64,000 nucleotides of DNA from Flavobacteriales bacterium. GTDB taxonomy: Bacteria; Bacteroidota; Bacteroidia; Flavobacteriales_F; PHOS-HE28. Position 1 is the first letter of the stretch; each line of letters begins with the position of its first letter. Below, piece after piece: positions 53,553 to 62,829 of this stretch. The translations under genes were made by a program, and so were the position numbers. The stretch lies in assembly GCA_016788635.1 (NCBI GenBank), contig JAEUSU010000041.1, forward strand, positions 248,001 to 312,000. The letters are read 5' to 3'. Below the pieces are notes generated by a model that had not been told where the DNA came from, searched no databases, and saw only the letters and a list, made by a program, of their open reading frames with translations.

Positions 53553-54557
53553 CTAGGCGGCAGCGTAGCGTTCAGTCACCGCCGTTGCTCGCGCCACCAG
53601 GTCCGCCGCATGCGTATGGCGCTTCAGGTGGAAGGCATCCGGACCCGTATAGGCATCCGCGCGTCCGATCGAGCGCATCACGTGCGGCCAAACGCCCGAC
53701 GGCGCATCGCACAGGTCCGCGTAGGCCACCTCGATCACGCGGTCTTCCGGAAGTGTGCTCAACCCCTGCCGCACGGCCTGTTCGGTCAGCACCACCTGCG
53801 CCACGCATTGCTCCCACGGAGGCAACGCCCGCACTTCGTCATACTGTGGTGGGCGGAAGGAGTACCACGCATGCTCATCACCGAAGTATTCGCGGCGGGC
53901 CTGCAGCAGCGAATGGGCATTGTCCAGCGGATCGCGGTGCACGTGCAGCAACACGGCCTCCGGAAAGAGACCGGCGAGCAGCGGAATGTGCCAGTTGAGC
54001 TGCAGCGCCTTCATGGCGAAGGGTTTGCCGAACACGGCTTGCATGCCGCGCACATCGCTTGCTAATTCCTCCAGGCGCTCCGCCGTGGGCGACTGGGTCA
54101 ACTGGTCCTGTGTGGCGCCAAAGGCGAAGGCGGACTTCCAGAGGTAGCCGAAGTCATGCGGCTCGGCGGGGCCTTGGGCGCGGCCCAGCGTGGAGCGGAA
54201 GCTGGGTGCGAGATCACGATCGGGGAATACCTCACCACGGTCATCGAGCTCATAGAGCGCGCGGTGCACCAGGGCGCCCACCGCCGGATCGCCAGGGAAA
54301 CGCGAGACGATGTTGGTGGGGCAGGCGAAGACGCCTGAGGCGGAAAGCCACTGCAGCATGAGGGTGGAGCCGCTGCGCGCGCAGCCCACCACGAAGAGCA
54401 TGGGATCGCCGGTGGGGGCGATGGCAGCCCTCGGCTTGCCCGCACGCAACCGCTCGTTCAGCTGCGCGAGCACGGCTTCCAATGCGCCATTGCGCCCATG
54501 CGGGCCGCGGCGGGGAGCACTTTCCCAAGGGTTCAAAGGAGCTGTTCCACCCGCCAT
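53553..54557 (-). CDS. Sulfotransferase-family protein on the opposite strand
   Basis: 334 residues. PAPS loop LFVVGCARSGSTLML at residue ~54 and VLLHVHRDPLDNAHSLL further on. N-terminal ~50 residues are extra and basic. With the DegT-fold gene it forms an inverted two-gene block within the locus (the start overlaps that gene's stop by 25 bp). Substrate unknown; a starting Met near residue 52 is also possible. Confidence 0.85.
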   Translation of the reverse strand: MAGGTAPLNPWESAPRRGPHGRNGALEAVLAQLNERLRAGKPRAAIAPTGDPMLFVVGCARSGSTLMLQWLSASGVFACPTNIVSRFPGDPAVGALVHRALYELDDRGEVFPDRDLAPSFRSTLGRAQGPAEPHDFGYLWKSAFAFGATQDQLTQSPTAERLEELASDVRGMQAVFGKPFAMKALQLNWHIPLLAGLFPEAVLLHVHRDPLDNAHSLLQARREYFGDEHAWYSFRPPQYDEVRALPPWEQCVAQVVLTEQAVRQGLSTLPEDRVIEVAYADLCDAPSGVWPHVMRSIGRADAYTGPDAFHLKRHTHAADLVARATAVTERYAAA

Positions 54558-55486
54558 GCCAGTTCGTTCATGTCATCCGTGGTGTAGCGCTGGTCGATGG
54601 GCAGCGGGACGATCGCTTCCGCGAGCATGCGGCTTTCCGGGTCCGATCCCGCACGCGCCAACACGTCCGGCCAGAGCCGCGGGGCGAAGATACCAGCCGC
54701 ATGCCAGGGCCGCAGGTCCACCGCGCGGCTTAGGTGGAGCGGATAATGCAGCGGCCCGTTGATCCTGGCAGAATCGACCTGTAGTTGGTTATGGTGGCCG
54801 AGCCGCTCATGCAGGTGCAGGAAGTTGCGTGTACGCGCCGTGCGTGCGGCTTCCAGATCGAGCCGTGCGAACAAATGCCGTGAGAGCGGAGCAGCCGCCA
54901 GCGCATCCGTGCGCAGGGCCGCGTTGTTGGCGCGGTAGGCGGCGAGCCCCGCTTCGGGATCGCCCACCTGGGCCAGCAGCAAATGGTCCGCACGCACAGC
55001 CGGGTTGTGCGCTTCCGGACGCGGAAGAAGGTCAGGCCCCGCCCAGGTGGCCCCGTCCGGGAGACCAAAGAACTTTCGCGCCGAGGTGAACCACCAGGCA
55101 CCTGGTGGTGGAGCACTGAAGAAAGCCATGGAAGCGTCCAGAATGGCCCGGCGGCCCACTGTGGCGGCCAGTTCCCGGACCGGGCCGGAGCGGATGCCGA
55201 AATAGTCCACCAACAGGAGCATGTCACCCGGCTCGAGCGCCGGGGGCACGGGGATCAACTGGGTGTTCACCGGGTAAAAGGAGACCGCTGTACCGGTGGC
55301 CTCCGCTGCGCGCAACACGGAATCACAGATGTAACAAGGGACCAGGAGGCGTGTGGGTCTTTCATGACGCAGGATGGCGGCCAGTATAGCGCGGCCTGCG
55401 CTGTGGGTGAGCTGAGGTGCCGCTGCACGCGGGGGGCCGGGCGGCCATTGCTCCAGCCCGATGTAGCCTCCGAAAGTCCTCGACAT
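54533..55486 (-). CDS. DegT-fold PLP-dependent aminotransferase-like protein
   Basis: 317 residues. The sequence is diverged from DegT/DnrJ/EryC1 but keeps the expected landmarks: LVDYFGIRSGP, AILDASMAFFSA (Asp contacting the PLP nitrogen) and WFTSARKFFGLPDGA, where Lys in SARKFFG is the probable Schiff-base lysine. Shorter than a full DegT protein (~370), lacking part of the N-terminal domain. Whether it is active or a binding relic is unclear. Start 55486 is chosen; divergent from the third sulfotransferase over 70 bp. Confidence 0.7.
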   Translation of the reverse strand: MSRTFGGYIGLEQWPPGPPRAAAPQLTHSAGRAILAAILRHERPTRLLVPCYICDSVLRAAEATGTAVSFYPVNTQLIPVPPALEPGDMLLLVDYFGIRSGPVRELAATVGRRAILDASMAFFSAPPPGAWWFTSARKFFGLPDGATWAGPDLLPRPEAHNPAVRADHLLLAQVGDPEAGLAAYRANNAALRTDALAAAPLSRHLFARLDLEAARTARTRNFLHLHERLGHHNQLQVDSARINGPLHYPLHLSRAVDLRPWHAAGIFAPRLWPDVLARAGSDPESRMLAEAIVPLPIDQRYTTDDMNELAWRVEQLL

Positions 55487-55514
55487 GGCTCGGCAAAGTA
55501 GCGTGATCACCGCA

Positions 55515-55549
55515 TTGCCCGTGGAGGTTGGATGGGCCCCCTACTTTTG
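55515..55549 (+). promoter_or_regulatory. Internal promoter with leaderless start
   Basis: TTG at 55515-55517 and TACTTTTG at 55542-55549 (24-bp gap) match the Bacteroidota -33/-7 pattern; ATG 55557 is 7 nt after the -7 box, so the mRNA should start near its first codon. Confidence 0.55.
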
Positions 55550-55556
55550 GCCGCCC

Positions 55557-56522
55557 ATGAGCTCCGGTACGGACATCCTGCAACGCCCCTTCCTTTTCGT
55601 GGTGGGCGCGCCCCGCAGCGGCACCACCTGGGTGCACAACCTGCTGGCCGCGCACCCGCAGGTGGCCGGTCTGCCGGGTGTGGAGCTCACCCTCTTCAGT
55701 CGCTACCTGGCCGTGCCCGTGAGCCACTTCCGGCGCGAACGCGCGGATATTGACGCGGGCCGGTGGAACCAGGGACTGGCGGCCGTGTGGAGCGATGACC
55801 AATTCGCTGCGCATGTGCGGAACTTCCTGAGCGAGGTCTACGACCCCATTGCCGCACGCAAGCCAGGTGCCACACACGTGGTGGACAAGCATCCGAACCA
55901 TGTGCGGCACATGTCCCTCATCGCCGAGTGGCTGCCGAAGGCCCGCTTCATTCACGTGATCCGCGATGGGCGCGAAGTGGCCGTGAGCATGATGAGCGTG
56001 AACCGCCGCAAGGGACACAGCCCGGGCGAACTGGCTGAGGCCGCGCGCACCTGGCGCGATTTCATCGGACTGGCCAGGAAGGGCGCGCAAGAGCTACCCG
56101 GTCGCGTGCATGAGGTGCGGTATGAGAAGCTGCGTACCAACGGCCCGGAGGAGCTGGCCCGGCTCTTGGCGGCGTGCGGGCTGGACCATGATGCCGCGCT
56201 CGTGCACAGACTGCTGGAGGAATTCGACATCAACCGCCGCCAGTTGAGCACCGGCGATGCCGCGTTGAACGCATTGCGGGACAAGCCCGATGCCATCTGG
56301 AGGGCGCGCCTCAATGCACGCGACCGCTATCGCTTCCACCGTTGGGCTGGAAAGCGCCTGTGCGAACTGGGCTATGCGCAGCCGTGGTGGTGGGCCGACC
56401 ACGCCGGCCAGCGCCTTTCCATTCCGGCCACCGCCTTCCTTTGGCGTTGTGGCCGCACCTTGCAACAGGCCGTGCGCGGCTGGCGTGCGGCCGCCACCGA
56501 TCCATTCGAGCCCCTGCCATGA
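55557..56522 (+). CDS. Sulfotransferase (third in the locus)
   Basis: 321 residues. PAPS loop FLFVVGAPRSGTTWVHNLL and 3'-phosphate segment FIHVIRDGREVAVSMM, both intact. First gene of a seven-gene plus-strand run whose first four are joined by 4-bp overlaps, so it is likely the lead gene of a decoration operon. The in-frame ATG 55485 would overlap the inverted gene; 55557 is next to the -7 box. Confidence 0.9.
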   Translation: MSSGTDILQRPFLFVVGAPRSGTTWVHNLLAAHPQVAGLPGVELTLFSRYLAVPVSHFRRERADIDAGRWNQGLAAVWSDDQFAAHVRNFLSEVYDPIAARKPGATHVVDKHPNHVRHMSLIAEWLPKARFIHVIRDGREVAVSMMSVNRRKGHSPGELAEAARTWRDFIGLARKGAQELPGRVHEVRYEKLRTNGPEELARLLAACGLDHDAALVHRLLEEFDINRRQLSTGDAALNALRDKPDAIWRARLNARDRYRFHRWAGKRLCELGYAQPWWWADHAGQRLSIPATAFLWRCGRTLQQAVRGWRAAATDPFEPLP

Positions 56523-57610
56523 CCGAAGGCCCCATCCATGTCACGCGTACCTTTCTGCCACCGCTGGCGGAGTACGAGGCCCTGTTGCGCGAGGTATGGG
56601 CCACTGGGCAGGTCACGAACAACGGGGCCTTGTTGCGCAGGCTGGAAGAGGAGCTTGCGCCCCACCTGGGCATGGCGCATGGTCTCTTCGTGGGCAACGG
56701 CACCATCGCGCTGCAACTGGCCCTGCGTGCCTTGGACATCACCGGCGAGGTGATCACCACCCCGTTCAGTTATGTGGCCAGCACCTCGGCCATCCTGTGG
56801 GAGCATGCCACGCCGGTGTTCGCCGACATCGATCCGATCACCTTCAACATCGACCCCGCCCGCATCGAGGCGCTGATCACGCCCCGCACGCAGGCCATAT
56901 TGGCCACCCACGTGTATGGGCTGCCATGTGCGGTGGAAACCATTAAAGCCATTTCAAGGAAGCATCAGATCAAGGTGATCTACGATGGTGCGCATGCCTT
57001 CGGCACGATGTACCGGGGAAGGCCCTTGCTATCCTACGGCGACATCAGCACCTGCAGCTTCCACGCCACCAAGCTCTTCCACAGCGGGGAGGGGGGCAGC
57101 ATCTCCACCCATGATGAGGAGGTGTACAAGCGGCTGCGGCTCCTGCGCGCCTTCGGCCACATGGGTGACGAGCATTATACGCTCGGCATCAACGGGAAGA
57201 ACAGCGAGCTGCACGCGGCCATGGGGCTGGCGGTGCTGAAGTACATCGATGCGATCAAGACGCGCCGCCGTGAGCAATGGCTTCGCTATGCGGCCCTGTT
57301 GCAGGGTTCGCCGGTGCGCCTGGCCACCATACCGGCGGACACCCAGTACAACCACAGCTACTTCCCGGTGGTGTTCGCCTCGGAAGCGGAGTTGACCCGT
57401 ATGCTGGAGGCCTTGGCCGCCATCGATGTGCACCCGCGCCGCTACTTCCATCCTTCATTGACCACCCTGCCTTACGTGGATCAGCGCGGCAGCTGCCCCG
57501 TGGCGGAGGACATCGCACCGCGCGTGTTGTGCCTGCCGCTCTTCCATGATCTGGGCAGCGATGACCAGGAACGGATCGTGAAGGTGATGACCCGCACCTT
57601 GAAGGCATGA
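56519..57610 (+). CDS. DegT/DnrJ/EryC1/StrS sugar aminotransferase
   Basis: 363 residues. PLP enzyme adding an amino group to a keto-sugar nucleotide. PLP contacts: VGNGTIALQLALRAL, VIYDGAHAFGT and CSFHATKLFHSGEGG, with Lys the Schiff base. The end PYVDQRGSCPVAEDIAPRVLCLPLF is family-typical. It supplies an amino sugar that the adjacent ATP-grasp ligase could acylate. Coupled on both sides by ATGA overlaps. Confidence 0.93.
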   Translation: MTEGPIHVTRTFLPPLAEYEALLREVWATGQVTNNGALLRRLEEELAPHLGMAHGLFVGNGTIALQLALRALDITGEVITTPFSYVASTSAILWEHATPVFADIDPITFNIDPARIEALITPRTQAILATHVYGLPCAVETIKAISRKHQIKVIYDGAHAFGTMYRGRPLLSYGDISTCSFHATKLFHSGEGGSISTHDEEVYKRLRLLRAFGHMGDEHYTLGINGKNSELHAAMGLAVLKYIDAIKTRRREQWLRYAALLQGSPVRLATIPADTQYNHSYFPVVFASEAELTRMLEALAAIDVHPRRYFHPSLTTLPYVDQRGSCPVAEDIAPRVLCLPLFHDLGSDDQERIVKVMTRTLKA

Positions 57611-58830
57611 AGCGCACCCTGCTCATGCTCGGCGGGGCCGACATCCAGGTGACCGCGATCCAGCAGGCGCGCGAGCTGGGCTACCGTGTGGTGTCCTGTG
57701 ACTACCTGCCTTCCAACCCCGGGCACGCGTTCGCGGATGCCTACCACAACGTGAGCACCACCGACCTGGACGCGGTGTTGGACGTGGCGCAGCGCGAGGG
57801 CATCGCGGGTATTTCCGCCTATGCCTCGGACCCTGCAGCCGTCACGGCGGCGTATGTGGCGGAGCGGCTCGGACTGCCGGGCAATGCCTATGAGGCCACG
57901 CAGCGCATCCAGGACAAGACCAGTTTCCGTGCACTACAGCATGAGTTGGGCATTCCGGCCCCGCGCGTGTGGGTGGCGCATGGCCCTGCGGACCTGGTGG
58001 AAGCCGCGCGGCAATGGCCGCATGGAGGCATCATCAAGCCGGTGGATACCAGCGGCAGCAAGGGCGTGCACCGTGTGGACCCACAGGTGATGCTGGAGGA
58101 GGCGGTGCGCATCTGGCACAATGCCACGGGACTTTCGCGCGTGGGCCGCGTGATCGTGGAGGAATATCTGCCCCGCTTGGGGCCTCAGATGACCGGCGAT
58201 GCGCTGATCCACGACGGCCGCGTGCTGTTCTGGTGTTTCGGCGATGTGCACTTCAACGACCGCATCAATGGCCTGGTGCCGCGCGGTGTCACCGTGCCGG
58301 GGACCATTCCCACCCCGGTGGTGGAGCAGGCCATGGCGCACGTCCAGCAGCTCGTCACTGCACTTGGCCTGAAGCAGGGGGTCTTCAACATCGATCTCTT
58401 CCAGGATGCGCAGGGCCGGCCCATCCTCGTGGACATCGGCGCACGCAACGGCGGCAACATGCTGAACACCTTGTACCACCGCCGCACCGGTGTGGATCTC
58501 ATGACCATTTCCCTGCAGCAATGCATGGGCGATCCCTTTACCTATGAAGTGAACGAAGCGAAGGACTGCTTCGTGGCGCACCACGTGGTCCATTCATTGG
58601 TGAGCGGCAGGCTGCGCGACTTCCGCCTTTCCGAACGCGTGTCGCCCTGGGTCTTCCATCGCTCTTTCAATCCCAAGCCCGGCGATCGCGTGGGCCGTTT
58701 CACTGATTCGCGCTTCCGCCTGGGTCTGCTCCTCTTCCAGTTCCCGACGGCGGAGGATATGCACGACGTGTACCGCCACATCTACGACCACGTGATCGTG
58801 GAGGTGGATCCCGATACCCACGCGCCATGA
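57607..58830 (+). CDS. ATP-grasp ligase
   Basis: 407 residues. N-terminal preATP-grasp Rossmann part (LMLGGADIQVTAIQQARELGY), ATP-grasp core with IQDKTSFRALQHELGIPAP, IIKPVDTSGSKGVHRV and VDIGARNGGNM (metal-binding Asn-rich end). Of the carbamoyl-phosphate-synthase-like/PylC kind that makes amide or peptide bonds from a carboxylate and an amine. Next to the sugar aminotransferase this suggests attachment of an amino acid or another acid to an amino sugar; the actual reaction is not determined. Confidence 0.88.
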   Translation: MKRTLLMLGGADIQVTAIQQARELGYRVVSCDYLPSNPGHAFADAYHNVSTTDLDAVLDVAQREGIAGISAYASDPAAVTAAYVAERLGLPGNAYEATQRIQDKTSFRALQHELGIPAPRVWVAHGPADLVEAARQWPHGGIIKPVDTSGSKGVHRVDPQVMLEEAVRIWHNATGLSRVGRVIVEEYLPRLGPQMTGDALIHDGRVLFWCFGDVHFNDRINGLVPRGVTVPGTIPTPVVEQAMAHVQQLVTALGLKQGVFNIDLFQDAQGRPILVDIGARNGGNMLNTLYHRRTGVDLMTISLQQCMGDPFTYEVNEAKDCFVAHHVVHSLVSGRLRDFRLSERVSPWVFHRSFNPKPGDRVGRFTDSRFRLGLLLFQFPTAEDMHDVYRHIYDHVIVEVDPDTHAP

Positions 58831-59825
58831 CGGTCGAGGTCCCGAACACGGCGCCCGCCGAGCCGCTGGTCAGCGTGGTCACGGCCACTTACCAGCACGC
58901 GGCCTTCATCGCGCGCAACATCGCGGGCGTGGCGGCGCAGCAGGTGCGGTTCCCCGTGGAGCATTTGATCGGCGAGGACGAGAGCACGGACGGCACGCGC
59001 GACATCTGCCGGCATGCCGCAGCGGAGGCGCCGCACCGCATCCGGCTCTTCCTGCGCGAACGCAAGGATGTGGTGTACCGCATGGGCCGGCCCACCGCCC
59101 GCGCGAACGTCACCGATCTGTACACCGCCGCACGCGGACGCTACATCGCCGTTTGCCCCGGCGATGACCACTGGATCGACGCCGGCAAGCTGCAGGCGCA
59201 GGTGGACCTGATGGAGCAGCACCCGCATTGGGCGGGCTGCTTCACCAATGCGTGGAACGTGCGGGAGGAACAGCGCACGGATTACCTGCGCTCCTGGCTG
59301 GGCGGTGCGCTGCCCGCATCCGAGACCGAGCTGCGCACGCTGGTCCGCCGCAACTTCATTCCCTCGGCCACCTTCCTGTTCCGGCGCGATATCCTCTTTC
59401 CGCTACCGGAGGCCTTCTTCGATGCGCCCGTGAGCGATTGGGTGCTCGTGTGCCACCTGGCCCGCTTCGGACCCATGGGTTACCTGGACCGGCACACGGC
59501 CGAACGCACCATCCACGCGGGCGGCATCATCTCCCAGCGCGACCTGTTGCACAAACTGGAGGTGAACCTGCTTACGCTCGAACACATCGGCCGGATGGTG
59601 GGACCCAGCTGCGCGGACGTGGTGGCCCAGCGCACCACCGAGCTGCTGGACCAGGCGCTGGTGGAGGCCCGTTCGAAGGGCCGGTGGAAGGAGGCCCGTG
59701 ACCTGTGGCAGCGCCGGATCCGCCATCTTGCGTTGCGGCCCACCCTGCAGGAGCGCATGCGTGTGGCACTGCCCGCATGGTTCCCGGGGTTGGCGCGTGT
59801 GTATCAACGGTTGCGCAGGAATTGA
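58827..59825 (+). CDS. Glycosyltransferase family 2
   Basis: 332 residues. GT-A fold: VSVVTATYQHAAFIARNI, acceptor-side EDESTDGTRDIC and the metal motif region CPGDDHWID, typical of inverting GT2 enzymes. Cytosolic face, no transmembrane helix. It has a C-terminal ~100-residue helical tail. Overlaps the ATP-grasp gene by 4 bp. Confidence 0.93.
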   Translation: MTVEVPNTAPAEPLVSVVTATYQHAAFIARNIAGVAAQQVRFPVEHLIGEDESTDGTRDICRHAAAEAPHRIRLFLRERKDVVYRMGRPTARANVTDLYTAARGRYIAVCPGDDHWIDAGKLQAQVDLMEQHPHWAGCFTNAWNVREEQRTDYLRSWLGGALPASETELRTLVRRNFIPSATFLFRRDILFPLPEAFFDAPVSDWVLVCHLARFGPMGYLDRHTAERTIHAGGIISQRDLLHKLEVNLLTLEHIGRMVGPSCADVVAQRTTELLDQALVEARSKGRWKEARDLWQRRIRHLALRPTLQERMRVALPAWFPGLARVYQRLRRN

Positions 59826-59828
59826 TCC

Positions 59829-60521
59829 ATGGACCCCTTCACCGAACCCCGCCTCACGCGCGACACGCAGGACATCTATCCCGTGCGCCGCAACATCCTG
59901 GAAACGGTGACGAAGGCATTGCCCGCCCTGCACGGCACCTTCCTCGATATCGGCTGCGGCGACATGCCCTATCGTGCGCTCATTCTTTCCGGCGGAAAGG
60001 TCACCACCTACCTGGGCATGGACCTGCACAGTGCCACGGCCAAACGCGCCGTGAAGCCCGACCTGGAATGGGACGGCCGCACCATGCCCCTGGCCGATGC
60101 CAGTGTGGACAGCGCGATGGCCACCGAGGTGCTGGAGCATTGCGCCGAACCGCTCGTGCTGCTCCGCGAAGCACACCGCGTGCTGCGCCCTGGCGGCACG
60201 CTGCTGCTCACCATGCCCTTCCTCTGGCCTTTACATGAAGTGCCTTATGACGAGCACCGCTACACCCCCTGGGCCGTGGAGCGCCTGCTGAAGGAGGCCG
60301 GCTTCGCGAGCGCACGCGTGAAGGCGCTGGGTGGTTGGGACGCCAGCCTCGGCCAGATGATCGGGCTTTGGGCCATGCGCCGCCCCATGCAGGAATGGAA
60401 ACGCGCCTGGCTGAAACGGATCACACTTCCGCTGGTGCGTGCACTGGTACGGAGAGAGAACGTGGGCAACCTGATGCACGGCCCCATGATCACCGCCGTC
60501 ACCGCCATTGCCACGAAGTGA
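59829..60521 (+). CDS. SAM-dependent class I methyltransferase
   Basis: 230 residues. Motif I is FLDIGCGDMPY, then the post-I acidic loop (GMDLHSATA), DASVDSAMATEVLEHC and LRPGGTLLLTMPFLWPLHEVP. It could O-methylate a sugar, possibly as a chain terminator recognised by the Wzt C-terminal domain; that link is inference. Three nucleotides after the GT2 gene. Confidence 0.9.
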   Translation: MDPFTEPRLTRDTQDIYPVRRNILETVTKALPALHGTFLDIGCGDMPYRALILSGGKVTTYLGMDLHSATAKRAVKPDLEWDGRTMPLADASVDSAMATEVLEHCAEPLVLLREAHRVLRPGGTLLLTMPFLWPLHEVPYDEHRYTPWAVERLLKEAGFASARVKALGGWDASLGQMIGLWAMRRPMQEWKRAWLKRITLPLVRALVRRENVGNLMHGPMITAVTAIATK

Positions 60522-60526
60522 ACGCC

Positions 60527-61624
60527 ATGCGCATCGCCATCGTCTCACCCAACCGCGACGCGTACAGCGAGACCTTCATTCGTGCCCACATCGCAGGGTT
60601 GAAGGATGTGGCCCTGGTGCTCACCGATGGCCACCTGCCGCACCGTGATGCTACCGGCAAGTTGTTGCTGCCCGGCTCCATGGCCGCGCGCATCGCCCGC
60701 CGCATGTCGCAGCGCACGGTGGAACAGGAGTTGCGCTCGCGCATCGCCCGGCGGCTGCACGCGGAACGGGTGGACGTGCTGCTGGCGGAATACGGCCCCA
60801 CGGGCGAAGCGCTGCTGGAGCCCGCGTTGCGTGAGGGCATCCCGCTCGTGGTGCATTTCCACGGCATCGATGCCTACCATGAGGATCTGCTGAAGAAGCA
60901 CCGCAACTACGAGCGCCTTTTTGCCCATGCCGCGGCCGTGGTGGTGGTGAGCCGCGACATGGAACGCCAGCTGCTGCAGCTTGGCTGCCCGCCTGCACGC
61001 CTCCACTACAACTGTTATGGCATTGATGTGGACCGCTTCCGTACCGGCAACCCGGCGGTGGCGGAGCCGCGCTTCCTTTCCGTGGGCCGCTTCGTGGACA
61101 AAAAAGCGCCCCACCAAGCGATACTCGCCTTCCACGCGGCATGGTTGCGTGAGCCGTCCATCCGTTTGACGATGGTGGGCGACGGCCCGCTCTTCGGATC
61201 GTGCGTGCACCTTGTGCGCTCGCTCGGGCTCAGCGAAGTGGTGGAGTTCGCAGGGGTGCTGAAGCCCGAGGACGTGGCGGCCCGCATGCGCATCGTACGC
61301 GGCTTCGTGCAACATAGCGCCACCAGCGTGAAGGGCGACCGCGAGGGCACCCCGCTGGCCGTGCTGGAGGCCATGGCGAGCGGCCTGCCCGTGGTGGCCA
61401 CGCGGCATGGCGGCATCCCCGACGTGGTGCAGCACGGCGTCACCGGTCTGCTGAGCCAGGAATTGGACATCCTGGGCATGGCCGATCATCTTGTGCACCT
61501 GGCACAGGACGCGGCCGCAACGGCCCGCATGGGTGAGGCCGCCGCCCAGTTGGTGCGCGAGCGTCATACCCTGCGCCGCAGCCTGGACAGCCTCACGGAC
61601 ATCCTGCGCGCCGCTCGCGGTTGA
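60527..61624 (+). CDS. Glycosyltransferase family 4
   Basis: 365 residues, GT-B fold. N-terminal MRIAIVSPNRDAYSETF, donor-side FLSVGRFVDKKAPH, and the E-x7-E nucleotide-sugar motif in EGTPLAVLEAMASGLPVV. Retaining enzyme building the repeat unit. The longer frame upstream is a shadow of the methyltransferase. Confidence 0.94.
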   Translation: MRIAIVSPNRDAYSETFIRAHIAGLKDVALVLTDGHLPHRDATGKLLLPGSMAARIARRMSQRTVEQELRSRIARRLHAERVDVLLAEYGPTGEALLEPALREGIPLVVHFHGIDAYHEDLLKKHRNYERLFAHAAAVVVVSRDMERQLLQLGCPPARLHYNCYGIDVDRFRTGNPAVAEPRFLSVGRFVDKKAPHQAILAFHAAWLREPSIRLTMVGDGPLFGSCVHLVRSLGLSEVVEFAGVLKPEDVAARMRIVRGFVQHSATSVKGDREGTPLAVLEAMASGLPVVATRHGGIPDVVQHGVTGLLSQELDILGMADHLVHLAQDAAATARMGEAAAQLVRERHTLRRSLDSLTDILRAARG

Positions 61625-61641
61625 CCGTGCATCTTTGGGCC

Positions 61642-62814
61642 GTGCGCATCGCCTACCTCACGCATTACAGCGAGCTCTTCGGCGCCAACCGCAGCCTGCT
61701 CGACCTCATGCTGGAGGCCCGGCGTCGTGGTGTGGTGGAACCCCACGTGGTGTTGCCGGCCGAGGGGCCCTTTACAGAGCGGCTGAAGCAGGAAGGCATT
61801 CCCTATGCGGTGATCCCCTTCCAGCCCTGGATGAGCGAACGCCACTACGAAGGCGGACCACACCACCGGCTGCGGCAGTGGTTCGGGCACACCCGCGCCG
61901 CATGGGAACGCGCCAAGACGAACGCGCGCCTCTGGCCCCGCCTGCGCGATCGGTTGAAGGAATGGAACGTGCAACTCGTCCACTTGAACTCGGCGGCGGT
62001 GGGTGTGGCGCCACACCTCATCCATGCGCGGCAGTGGCCGGTGGTCTGGCACATCCGCGAGCTGCCCGAGCGACAGTACCTGCTGCATATCGATGCCGGT
62101 GCGAAAGCCTACGGCCGTTGGCTGCGCAAAGCCACGCGCCGCATCGCCATCTCGCAGGCCGTGGTGGAGGACATCCATCGCTACGCCGGAACGGACCTCG
62201 CCATCGACCTCATCTACAATGGCGTGCTGCACCAGGCGCGTTATGATGAAGAGCGGAACGGGCCGCACCCGCCGCGCAACGGCCCCTTCACCTTTCTGCT
62301 GCTCGGGCTCATCCATCCCAACAAGGGCCAGGTGGAAGCCGTGGAAGCGCTGGCCCGTGTGCGCGCCGAAGGACTGGACGCACGGCTGGTGATCGCCGGA
62401 AAAGGGAGGGACAAGGAGTTGCGGCGCCGCATCACCGAGCTGGGCCTCGAGCACGCGGTGGACCTGCCGGGCTTCGTGCAGGACGTGTGGCCCCTGCTGC
62501 GCACCAGTGACGCGCTGCTGATGGCCTCGCGCAACGAGGCCATGGGCCGTGTGACCGTGGAGGCCATGGCCGCCGCGCTGCCTGTGGTGGGCCACGCTTC
62601 CGGTGGTACGCTGGAACTCGTGGAGGACGGTGTCACCGGTCTGTACTATCGCGAAGGCACGAACGACCTGGCCGCAGCGATGGCCGCCTTGGTGCGCGAC
62701 CCGCAACGTGCCCGCGACATGGGCGCCGCCGGACATGCACAGGCCCGTGAACGCTTTAGCGTGGAGCGCATGACGGATGCGGTGTTGCGGGTGTATGCGG
62801 AGGTGAGGCCCTGA
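61642..62814 (+). CDS. Glycosyltransferase family 4 (second)
   Basis: 390 residues from a GTG. The first strand RIAYLTHYSELFGANRSLLD is standard for GT4. Donor site: FLLLGLIHPNKGQ, AGKGRDKEL, and E-x7-E in NEAMGRVTVEAMAAALPVV. A TTG at 61621 overlapping the previous stop by 4 bp is an alternative start that fits the coupling pattern of this operon, but it adds a segment before the first beta strand. Last gene of the run. Confidence 0.92.
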   Translation: MRIAYLTHYSELFGANRSLLDLMLEARRRGVVEPHVVLPAEGPFTERLKQEGIPYAVIPFQPWMSERHYEGGPHHRLRQWFGHTRAAWERAKTNARLWPRLRDRLKEWNVQLVHLNSAAVGVAPHLIHARQWPVVWHIRELPERQYLLHIDAGAKAYGRWLRKATRRIAISQAVVEDIHRYAGTDLAIDLIYNGVLHQARYDEERNGPHPPRNGPFTFLLLGLIHPNKGQVEAVEALARVRAEGLDARLVIAGKGRDKELRRRITELGLEHAVDLPGFVQDVWPLLRTSDALLMASRNEAMGRVTVEAMAAALPVVGHASGGTLELVEDGVTGLYYREGTNDLAAAMAALVRDPQRARDMGAAGHAQARERFSVERMTDAVLRVYAEVRP

Positions 62815-62829
62815 TCGCTCCGCAGGCCA

